The position numbers were made by a program, and so were the translations under genes. A stretch of 64,000 bases of DNA from Apostichopus japonicus (Eukaryota; Echinodermata; Holothuroidea; Aspidochirotida; Stichopodidae). Under the pieces are notes generated by a model. The model ran no database searches. It saw only the letters and a list, made by a program, of their open reading frames with translations, and had not been told where the DNA came from. The stretch lies in contig NC_092579.1 in NCBI RefSeq assembly GCF_037975245.1, positions 24,287,166 to 24,351,165 of the forward strand, read 5' to 3'. Every line of letters starts with the position of its first letter. The stretch's first letter is position 1. Below, piece by piece: positions 54,617 through 64,000 of this stretch.

Positions 54617-57600
54617 GTAAGTGTGTGTGTTTTAATATATTCAGTATTGGAAAAGAAATACTTAAGAGGAAAATCAGAGTGAAGCATTTACAGGTGGGAA
54701 TGATGTCTTTAAGAGAAGGGGAGCTAGGAGAAGCAGTTTGACAAGTTGACTTTGGCATAGTCTACTTAACATATATTTAAAGTCACATTGTTATAGTCAT
54801 TAACTGACCATCAGGACAACTACATAGATATATGTTAGTACCTCCTCTCTTTGATCATTTAACCCAGTAGAAATACATTGAAGCATTTGTATGGAGTATT
54901 GCAGGAGTTACTTAAGTCAATCTGATAGGAAGTACAGTATTGTTGTGTGGAGTATTGCAGGAGTTACTTTAGTCAATCTGATAGGAAGTACAGTATTGTT
55001 GTGTGGAGTATTGCAGGAGTTACTTTAGTCAATATGATAGGAATTACAGTATGGTTGTGTGGAGTATTGCAGGAGTTACTTTAGTCAATCTGATAGGAAG
55101 TACAGTATTGTTGTGTGGAGTATTGCAGGAGTTACTTTAGTCAATCTGATAGGAAGTACAGTATTGTTGTGTGGAGTATTGCAGGAGTTACTTTAGTCAA
55201 TCTGATAGGAAGTACAGTATTGTTGTGTGGAGTATTGCTGGAGTTACTTTAGTCAATCTGATAGGAAGTACAGTATTTTTGTGTGGAGTATTGCAGGAGT
55301 TACTTTAGTCAATCTGATAGGAAGTACAGTATTGTTGTGTGGAGTATTGCAGGAGTTACTTTAGTCAATATGATAGGAATTACAGTATGGTTGTGTGGAG
55401 TATTGCAGGAGTTACTTTAGTCAATCTGATAGGAAGTACAGTATTGTTGTGTGGAGTATTGCAGGAGTTACTTTAGTCAATCTGATAGGAAGTACAGTAT
55501 TGTTGTATGGAGTATTGCAGGAGTTACTTACGTCAATATGATAGGAAGTACATTATTGTTGTCTGGAGTATTGCTGGAGTTACTTCAGTCAATATGATAG
55601 GAAGTACAGTATGGTTGTATGGAGTATTGCTGGAGTTACTTTAGTCAATATGATAGGAAGTACAGTATTGTTGTGTGGAGTATTGCAGGAGTTACTTTAG
55701 TCAATATGATAGGAAGTACAGTATTGTTGTGTGGTGTATTGCTGGAGTTACTTACGTCAATATGATAGGAAGTACATTATTGTTGTCTGGAGTATTGCTG
55801 GAGTTACTTCAGTCAATCTGATAGGAAGTACAGTATGGTTGTGTGGAGTATTGCAGGAGTTACTTTAGTCAATATGATAGGAAGTACATTATTGTTGTCT
55901 GGAGTATTGCAGGAGTTACTTACGTCAATATGATAGGAAGTACATTATTGTTGTCTGGAGTATTGCTGGAGTTACTTCAGTCAATCTGATAGGAAGTACA
56001 GTATGGTTGTGTGGAGTATTGCAGGAGTTACTTAAGTCAATATGATAGGAAGTACAGTATTGTTGTGTGGAGTATTGCAGGAGTTACTTCAGTCAATATG
56101 ATAGGAAGTACAGTATTGTTGTGTGGAGTTTTGCATGAGTTACTTAAGTCAATATGATAGGAAGTACAGTATTGTTGTGTGGAGTATTGCAGGAGTTACT
56201 TAAGTCAATATGATAGGAAGTACAGTATGGTTGTGTGGAGTTTTGCATGAGTTACTTAAGTCAATATGATAGGAAGTACAGTATTGTTGTGTGGTGTATT
56301 GCAGGAGTTACTTCAGTCAATATGATAGGAAGTACAGTATTGTTGTGTGGAGTTTTGCAGGAGTTACTTAAGTCAATATGATAGGAAGTACAGTATTGTT
56401 GTGTGGAGTATTGCAGGAGTTACTTTAGTCAATATGATAGGAAGTACAGTATTGTTGTGTGGAGTATTGCAGGAGTTACTTTAGTCAATATGATAGGAAG
56501 TACAGTATTGTTGTGTGGAGTATTGCAGGAGTTACTTTAGTCAATCTGATAGGAAGTACAGTATTGTTGTGTGGAGTATTGCAGGAGTTACTTTAGTCAA
56601 TATGATAGGAAGTACAGTATTGTTGTGTGGAGTATTGCAGGAGTTACTTTAGTCAATATGATAGGAAGTACTGTATTGTTGTGTGGTGTATTGCAGGAGT
56701 TACTTTAGTCAATCTGATAGGAAGTACATTATTGTTGTCTGGAGTATTGCAGGAGTTACTTACGTCAATATGATAGGAAGTACATTATTGTTGTGTAGAG
56801 TATTGCAGGAGTTACTTCAGTCAATCTGATAGGAAGTACAGTATGGTTGTATGGTGTATTGCAGGAGTTACTTTAGTCAATATGATAGGAAGTACAGTAT
56901 TGTTGTGTGGAGTATTGCAGGAGTTACTTAAGTCAATATGATAGGAAGTACAGTATTGTTGTGTGGAGTATTGCAGGAGTTACTTTAGTCAATATGATAG
57001 GAAGTACAGTATTGTTGTGTGGAGTATTGCAGGAGTTACTTTAGTCAATCTGATAGGAAGTACAGTATTGTTGTGTGGAGTATTGCAGGAGTTACTTTAG
57101 TCAATCTGATAGGAAGTACAGTATTGTTGTGTGGAGTATTGCAGGAGTTACTTTAGTCAATCTGATAGGAAGTACAGTATGGTTGTGTGGAGTATTGCTG
57201 GAGTTACTTCAGTCAATATGATAGGAAGTACAGTATTGTTGTGTGGAGTTTTGCATGAGTTACTTAAGTCAATATGATAGGAAGTACAGTATTGTTGTGT
57301 GGAGTATTGCAGGAGTATTGCAGGAGTTACTTAAGTCAATATGATAGGAAGTACAGTATTGTTGTGTGGAGTATTGCAGGAGTTACTTTAGTCAATATGA
57401 TAGGAAGTACAGTATTGTTGTGTGGAGTATTGCAGGAGTTACTTTAGTCAATATGATAGGAAGTACAGTATTGTTGTGTGGAGTATTGCAGGAGTTACTT
57501 TAGTCAATCTGATAGGAAGTACAGTATTGTTGTGTGGAGTATTGCAGGAGTTACTTTAGTCAATATGATAGGAAGTACAGTATTGTTGTGTGGAGTATTG

Positions 57601-60600
57601 CAGGAGTTACTTTAGTCAATATGATAGGAAGTACAGTATTGTTGTGTGGAGTATTGCAGGAGTTACTTTAGTCAATCTGATAGGAAGTACAGTATGGTTG
57701 TGTGGAGTATTGCAGGAGTTACTTTAGTCAATATGATAGGAAGTACAGTATTGTTGTGTGGAGTATTGCAGGAGTTACTTTAGTCAATATGATAGGAAGT
57801 ACAGTATTGTTGTGTGGTGTATTGCAGGAGTTACTTCAGTCAATCTGATAGGAAGTACAGTATGGTTGTATGGTGTATTGCAGGAGTTACTTTAGTCAAT
57901 ATGATAGGAAGTACAGTATTGTTGTGTGGAGTATTGCAGGAGTTACTTTAGTCAATATGATAGGAAGTACATTATTGTTGTCTGGAGTATTGCAGGAGTT
58001 ACTTTAGTCAATATGATAGGAAGTACAGTATTGTTGTATGGAGTATTGCAGGAGTTACTTTAGTCAATATGATAGGAAGTACAGTATGGATGTATGGTGT
58101 ATTGCAGGAGTTACTTCAGTAAATATGATAGGAAGTACATTATTGTTGTCTGGAGTATTGCTGGAGTTACTTCAGTCAATATGATAGGAAGTACAGTATG
58201 GTTGTGTGGAGTATTGCAGGAGTTACTTTAGTCAATATGATAGGAAGTACAGTATTGTTGTGTGGAGTATTGCAGAAGTTACTTCAGTCAATATGATAGG
58301 AAGTACAGTATTGTTGTGTGGAGTATTGCAGGAGTTACTTTAGTCAATATGATAGGAAGTACAGTATTGTTGTGTGGAGTATTGCAGGAGTTACTTTAGT
58401 CAATATGATAGGAAGTACAGTATTGTTGTGTGGAGTATTGCAGGAGTTACTTCAGTCAATCTGATAGGAAGTACAGTATGGTTGTATGGTTGTATGGTGT
58501 ATTGCAGGAGTTACTTTAGTCAATCTGATAGGAAGTACAGTATGGTTGTGTGGAGTATTGCAGGAGTTACTTCAGTCAATCTGATAGGAAGTACAGTATG
58601 GTTGTATGGTGTATTGCAGGAGTTACTTTAGTCAATCTGATAGGAAGTACAGTATTGTTGTGTGGAGTATTGCAGGAGTTACTTCAGTCAATCTGATAGG
58701 AAGTACAGTATGGTTGTATGGTGTATTGCAGGAGTTACTTTAGTCAATCTGATAGGAAGTACAGTATTGTTGTGTGGAGTATTGCAGGAGTTACTTCAGT
58801 CAATCTGATAGGAAGTACAGTATGGTTGTATGGTGTATTGCAGGAGTTACTTTAGTCAATCTGATAGGAAGTACAGTATTGTTGTGTGGAGTATTGCAGG
58901 AGTTACTTTAGTCAATATGATAGGAAGTACAGTATGGTTGTATGGTGTATTGCAGGAGTTACTTTAGTCAATCTGATAGGAAGTACAGTATAGTTGTGTG
59001 GAGTATTGCAGGAGTTACTTCAGTCAATCTGATAGGAAGTACAGTATGGTTGTATGGTGTATTGCAGGAGTTACTTTAGTCAATCTGATAGGAAGTACAG
59101 TATTGTTGTGTGGAGTATTGCAGGAGTTACTTCAGTCAATCTGATAGGAAGTACAGTATGGTTGTATGGTGTATTGCAGGAGTTACTTTAGTCAATCTGA
59201 TAGGAAGTACAGTATGGTTGTGTGGAGTATTGCAGGAGTTACTTAAGTCAATCTGATAGGAAGTACAGTATGGTTGTATGGTGTATTGCAGGAGTTACTT
59301 TAGTCAATCTGATAAGAAGTACAGTATGGTTGTGTGGAGTATTGCAGGAGTTACTTAAGTCAATCTGATAGGAAGTACAGTATGGTTGTATGGTGTATTG
59401 CAGGAGTTACTTTAGTCAATCTGATAGGAAGTACAGTATGGTTGTGTGGAGTATTGCAGGAGTTACTTTAGTCAATATGATAGGAAGTACAGTATTGTTG
59501 TGTGGAGTATTGCAGGAGTTACTTTAGTCAATCTGATAGGAAGTACAGTATGGTTGTGTGGAGTATTGCAGGAGTTACTTTAGTCAATATGATAGAAAGT
59601 ACAGTATGGTTGTGTGGAGTATTGCAGGAGTTACTTAAGTCAATCTGATAGGAAGTACAGTATGGTTGTATGGTGTATTGCAGGAGTTACTTCAGTCAAT
59701 CTGATAGGAAGTACAGTATGGTTGTGTGGAGTATTGCAGGAGTTACTTAAAAGTCAATATGATAGGAAGTACAGTATGGTTGTGTGGAGTATTGCAGGAG
59801 TTACTTCAGTCAATCTGATAGGAAGTACAGTATGGTTGTGTGGAGTATTGCAGGAGTTACTTTAGTCAATATGATAGGAAGTACAGTATGGTTGTGTGGA
59901 GTATTGCAGGAGTTACTTTAGTCAATATGATAGGAAGTACAGTATTGTTGTGTGGAGTATTGCAGGAGTTACTTTAGTCAATATGATAGGAAGTACAGTA
60001 TTGTGGTGTGGTTATACCTTGAATTGAAAGATTTATCTATCTTTTAACTTTAATATCAGGTTTATATTGAATTTTGTTTTCTGTTTTAAGGTACAAACTG
60101 GTGGGGCTATACCAACTCGTTTCGATGCTATTGATTCACAGTGTCCAAGAGAGTGAGTACATTTCATCACTGAATGTTAAAAATTCATGATTACAGAACC
60201 ATCAAAAAGTTGCTATCGTAACATTGTGATGTATGCTTAGAGTGATGGTCCACAAACCATGGTACACCACCCAAAATAAGGAGAATTGGAAAATTTTTGT
60301 AAGCTTATCGCGGGTATACTGTATTATGTTAACTGCCAAAACTCAACTGGATAGTATATCAAAGAGCATTAGTACAATCTTGTGTGAGGGACTTGTGATA
60401 CAGTTACACTGTAGATAAGCGCACCTTCCCCGACTTTGAATAGTGTTGAATCCAACGATCTATATTTTTCCCCGTTGTGGTTGTGGTTAATCAAATCCGC
60501 TGAAATATACAAGCCTTTTAAGCTTCCTTTCAATTAAATTGTGACTTTATTGATTTGATTCAGTCAAGAGGATCACCTGTATCCATTTGGGGGATATGAT

Positions 60601-63600
60601 GTTAGGGAAGGGGAGAGGGGAGGAATCGGAGGGAGGCAAGTTAAAAATTCTTTTGGAGCAAGACGATTAAGAAATTTGTATGTTGTGTTCACTGTAGAAA
60701 ACAACTTAAATAGCAGATTTACTTGTCCTGACTTTCATGCAAAATATCCCTACTCCCACCCCTACCCCCCTCCCCCCTCCCCCATCCCAAAAAGCATTAC
60801 AAAAGCATTGTCTGCAAGGTCGATATAGTAATAAAGGCGAGTAAACTACTAACCAAATGAGTTAACATGAGGCACACACAGATATTCAGAGAGCTTAATA
60901 CAAACTTTGTCAGGTTTGACAAATGTTCTACACAGCATAGCAACTGTGCCAGCTTCCAATAGGAGGCTTGAGTTTTATGGCAGTTCTATTTCAGTCAGTA
61001 CAAAGTCCATGTGTAAGTCATATTCACTGTTTATTAACTTTACCTGTTGGTGATAAACATGGACTATACGTCACTTGTATGCAAATAGAGGACTTTATAA
61101 CGAAAGGGGTGCATTCTAAGGCACACTTAAACTATAAATTAGGTATATGTGCTCTAAATGCAAGATTGTGATAATAATGATGATAAACTCAACATTTTCT
61201 CGACTGATTTAGGGAGGGGCACCTTTATGGTAAGTCCAGAGGTGAATGAAGGATTTTATAAAGTAGTAGGGGCTGCCCTGTGGTCATTTAAGCTGGCTCC
61301 CATTTAGGATTCCTACCCCAGTAAAAATATTAAAATTTAGACACTAAATTTCATTTTTATTAATTTATATTTGTTCTATCACAACATAGGTATGACATAT
61401 GACATAGAAGGAGATAAGAAACAAAAAATTTGAAAGGAAGTGTACTAGTGACACTCCCTGAAAAAAAAAAGAACTTTACAATTAGAAAAAAAAAAACAGA
61501 ACCACCCCTTCCCTCACCCCCCCTTCCCCCCCTCAGTTTCAAATGGTGCATACTGAGGCATATTTCGACTTTAACATTAGGGATATATATAATAATAATA
61601 ATTAATATTTATATAGAGCATAATCAGCATAGGGATATATAAGTAGCTCTTAATGCAAGGTTGTGTTATTAGACTATAGCATTAGGGATATATAAGTAGC
61701 TCTTAATGCAAGGTTGTGTTATTAGACTATAGCATTAGGGATATATAAGTAGCTCTTAATGCAAGGTTGTGTTATTAGACTATAGCATTAGGGATATATA
61801 AGTAGCTCTTAATGCAAGGTTGTGTTATTAGGCTATAGCATTAGGGATATATAAGTAGCTCTTAATGCAAGGTTGTGTTATTAGACTATAGCATTAGGGA
61901 TATATAAGTAGCTCTTTATGCAAGGTTGTGTTATTAGACTATAGCATGAGGGATATATAAGTAGCTCTTAATGCAAGGTTGTGTTATTAGACTATAGCAT
62001 TAGGGATATATAAGTAGCTCTTAATGCAAGGTTGTGTTATTAGGCTATAGCATTAGGGATATATAAGTAGCTCTTAATGCAAGGTTGTGTTATTAGACTA
62101 GCATTAGGGATATATAAGTAGCTCTAAATGCAAGGTTGTGTTATTAAATACTCTGTGTGAAGTTGGAAATGAGGAGGTGGTTGAGTACCTACGTAGAAGT
62201 GGTCTAATTCTTGTCCAGCTTTCAATGCAAGCATCCCCCGCCTGAATCTTTTCCCCCGACTGACAATGTCGATGATTTCATTCGCATCGATAACATATTG
62301 GATACTGGACCATCTGTGATGTTCTGGTCTGAATTTGAGGCTACTTCAGGGGCCAACCACTTTATTCCAAGTGACGTCCTGGAAAGGCTAGCCCTTATAT
62401 GTTTGTTTTAGTGTACTAACCCTGGTAAAGGTAGTGTTCAAACTTTTGAAAAATTTATCAAACTCAACTCAAAAAGCTGCTTCAAACACCTTCAGTTCTT
62501 GCTGACATCATCAGTAGTGTAATATGTACTGTTGGTTCACTTTCACAATGGCGCACCTGTTGGTGATTTGTTCAATACTCCAATTACAGTATGGTGTAGT
62601 ATGTTAACAACCCAACAAAAACGTTATACTTTAGCCACTCTGACTGGGAATGCTGGACTAATTTATATAGAATGATTTCTCAAAAACTAAAGGTTGGTGT
62701 TAAAATTCAACCTGCGCTGGTAGTAGTCCATTCGCTTAATCTGTAACACATCAGAATAATTTGTTTGCTTATTCCTTGCTGGAGGCGAAAGGAATCAAGG
62801 CGATGGTGATGGTGTTCATTTTAGGTAAACTTCATACTTGGTATGTACTGTAGATTTGTCTTATTGAGGTAAAAGAACTATTCTTTCCTGTGAAGTTCAA
62901 TGATCATTTGAGTCAACAGAGGTCAAAGTCTGAAATCATGATACTCAAAACGTAGATCTTTGTTGAACTTCATACTTTATACATAGATCCAGCTTGGTGA
63001 GTACAAGAACCCTATTGAAATTGTTGGAGGTCAAAGGTAACTTTAAGGCAACATTTAAGTGAAAGTCCGAAAATCTTGTAGACACAATAACACAAGAAGT
63101 ACAGTACATCTTTCTTGAACTCCATACTTCGTTTGTAGATCCACCTTGGTTAGTGCAAGAACCTTCTTGAAATTGGTAGAGGTCAAATGAGGTCAACAGG
63201 CACCAAAGTCTGAAAACCATTTAAAGCATGATAACTCCAAAATTAAAGCTACAATTACTCTGTGAATTCTCCAGTGCTATGATTTTCTTTTGGTCAACAT
63301 AGGTTGGTCAATGTCAGTTCAGTTTAGTGAACAGGCCCAATTGAAAAACATTCTGAACTGATTTTCAAAAAATATTTAGAATATAGTCATGCAGGAAAAG
63401 AATCCTGCTCCAGAGAGTTGGTATTCTCGTGTTGGGTGCTTTAAGCAAACTCAAGTGACCCTTCTCAGTTTCTCTACTCAAGTGCCTTCCAGCTTAAATG
63501 TCTTGTTATTCAAACATCTATGTGTCTGTATTTCACAATAATAGGAAGACTGTTGTTTCTGAATATTGAAACATTTTGGAATAAAATTCTTTACTGTAAA

Positions 63601-64000
63601 TCCTTACCATTGAACTAATTGGTTGATGCCCACAAGTGATTGCTACATGTAAGAGATGGAAATCTAGATCTTTTCTGGTTCTCACTTAATTCTTGGACAA
63701 ATTTAACTCACTTGCTCTACAATTTTGAGTAAATTATATGGCAAGGAATCACAAACTGGTTCTCTGGTCTAACGTCTTGTTTTGGTACTGTTATGATAAT
63801 GTTGAACCATCTATTAGAACTTCACGGTACTGTCTTCAATGACAACTATAATATGTCAACCTGTTTCATCCCCCACCCCCTTCCCCTTTTTTTGTTGTCT
63901 TTTCAGGTTCTACTACCAATGGAGTCAGTGTTATGCATGTGGCAGATGTTCTGTTGATGAAATTCCCAATGAAGTCATATCGGGTTGTAGAAATTTTCCC
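54563..64000 (+). CDS. TNF-receptor-superfamily-like protein (EDA2R/EDAR/TROY-type), N-terminal 70 codons, runs off the window
   Basis: Three exons join in frame: 54563-54616 (start codon), 60091-60152, 63907-64000. The product opens MAMKLLFFFWNILFFYQI, a classic hydrophobic signal peptide, followed by a short polar stretch. A Cys module then has Cys at residues 36, 47, 50, 53 and 66 (spacing 10-2-2-12), with CPREFYYQWSQC directly before the CxxC. The C-x(4-6)-aromatic-x-C-x2-C-x2-C pattern is that of TNFR repeats, and 'EYWDQW..C..C..C' in EDA2R is the nearest form I know. Such receptors bind TNF-family ligands at the cell surface and signal through TRAFs. The transmembrane and cytosolic parts would lie to the right. 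It might instead be another small secreted Cys-rich family. The first coding intron holds a 5.1-kb satellite. Confidence 0.55.
54886..60008. repeat. 5.1-kb satellite, about 91 copies of a 56-bp unit
   Basis: The unit is TTGTTGTGTGGAGTATTGCA + GGAGTTACTTTAGTCAATCT + GATAGGAAGTACAGTA (56 bp). Diagnostic variants are CAATATGATAG versus CAATCTGATAG, TTTAGTC/TTCAGTC/TTAAGTC/TTACGTC, and TGTGGAGTATT versus TATGGTGTATT. From about 58440 to 59440 two variants alternate, giving a 112-bp higher-order period. Because 56 is not a multiple of three, frames stay open over 168-bp blocks; the ORFs at 58374-58631 and 59614-59865 are such artefacts. Confidence 0.97.
60091..60152 (+). CDS. TNFR-like exon 2
   Basis: Acceptor CTGTTTTAAG, donor GA/GTGAGT, directly after the satellite. 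It reads VQTGGAIPTRFDAIDSQCPR, with the first Cys of the module. Phase 0 in, 2 bases out. Confidence 0.6.
60153..61627 (+). other. Intron with homopurine/homopyrimidine tracts
   Basis: G/A-rich 60600-60640, C-rich 60752-60790 and 61500-61530, and A-runs at 61460-61496. No exon or transposon similarity seen. Confidence 0.5.
61628..62142. repeat. Satellite, about 10 copies of a 53-bp unit with TATATAAG
   Basis: ATTAGGGATATATAAGTAGC + TCTTAATGCAAGGTTGTGTT + ATTAGACTATAGC repeats from about 61628 to 62142 with only a few substitutions (e.g. GGCTATAG, TCTTTATG). Each copy has one perfect TATA-box-like TATATAAG. Confidence 0.96.
62143..62420 (+). other. Unrecognised short open frame next to the satellite
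   Basis: An open frame from 62211 reads ...CKHPPPESFPPTDNVDDF... FWSEFEATSGANHFIPSDVL... and has a more protein-like composition than its neighbours. There is no consensus acceptor or donor in a useful phase for the TNFR-like gene and I do not recognise a family. It may be an old transposon fragment. Confidence 0.25.
62770..63760. mobile_element. Hairpin-headed interspersed repeat, copy 3
   Basis: Starts TTATTCCTTGCTGGAGGCGA (hairpin with AAAGGAAT) and ends TGGCAAGGAATCACA near 63752. Shares TTTTCTGGTTCTCACTTAAT, TTGGACAAATTTAACTCACT and several GAGGTCAA blocks with the 15.4-16.2 kb copy. The AGGTCA motifs here are mostly imperfect (e.g. AGGTCAAAGGTAA at 63029). The ORF 62945-63220 on minus is not a gene. 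Confidence 0.65.
63907..64000 (+). CDS. TNFR-like exon 3 (cut by window end)
   Basis: Acceptor CTTTTCAG after a T-rich tract. It reads FYYQWSQCYACGRCSV then DEIPNEVISGCRNFP and is open to the last base. The split codon with exon 2 gives Glu. Confidence 0.62.

Noticed and set aside
58374-59865. Plus-strand ORFs beginning MEYCRSY
   Set aside because: They lie entirely in the 56-bp satellite; three units make 168 bp, so a frame can stay open by chance.
54886-60008. CRISPR-like or bacterial repeat array
   Set aside because: Units are head-to-tail without spacers and the surrounding genes have spliceosomal introns.
62211-62411. 66-codon ORF as an extra exon of the TNFR-like gene
   Set aside because: Exons at 60091-60152 and 63907 already join in phase into a coherent Cys module; this ORF lacks usable splice sites and would break it.

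Overview
This window is eukaryotic nuclear DNA. It is AT-rich, with short coding exons bounded by GT..AG splice sites, many tandem repeats and several classes of transposable element. The mix (DIRS, Ty3/gypsy, CR1-like LINE, tRNA-SINE and many hAT-type elements) together with a TBC1D2 protein very close to the vertebrate one suggests a marine invertebrate. A non-vertebrate deuterostome such as an echinoderm is my best guess, but it is only a guess.

Region 1 (1-31.2 kb) holds the 3' part of one plus-strand gene, a TBC1D2/TBC1D2B (Armus-like) Rab GTPase-activating protein. I traced 21 consecutive exons from 797 to the stop at 29278. All reading phases join without a break and give 787 residues: a linker, a coiled-coil region, then a complete TBC domain with both catalytic fingers (Arg in IELDLLR, Gln in YCQ). 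The N-terminal PH-domain exons must lie upstream of base 1. The introns carry an antisense DIRS fragment, AGGTCA-rich hairpin-ended repeats and several minisatellites. The most striking one (9544-12272) is about 57 copies of the gene's own exon-5/intron-5 junction, each copy keeping a consensus 5' splice site.

Region 2 (31.2-54.5 kb) has no host gene that I can support. It is a graveyard of mobile DNA. There are four hAT-like elements whose 8-bp target-site duplications can be read directly: 34521-41041, 39241-39937 (nested inside the first), 43097-43374 and 48743-49932. There are also LINE reverse-transcriptase fragments, a tRNA-derived SINE, a deleted Ty3/gypsy element whose gag zinc knuckles sit next to integrase, and an unclassified 2.8-kb segment bounded by a perfect 31-bp inverted repeat.

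Region 3 (54.5-64 kb) holds the first exons of a second plus-strand gene: a signal-peptide exon (54525-54616), then exons at 60091-60152 and 63907-64000. Together they encode a secreted or membrane protein starting with a TNF-receptor-type cysteine-rich module that most resembles the EDA2R/EDAR/TROY group. Its first coding intron is filled by about 5.1 kb of a 56-bp satellite (roughly 91 copies). The second contains a 53-bp satellite and another hairpin-ended repeat. The gene runs off the right edge.

The two genes are co-directional and about 25 kb apart; nothing suggests they work together. Copy numbers and periods were counted by eye and are approximate.
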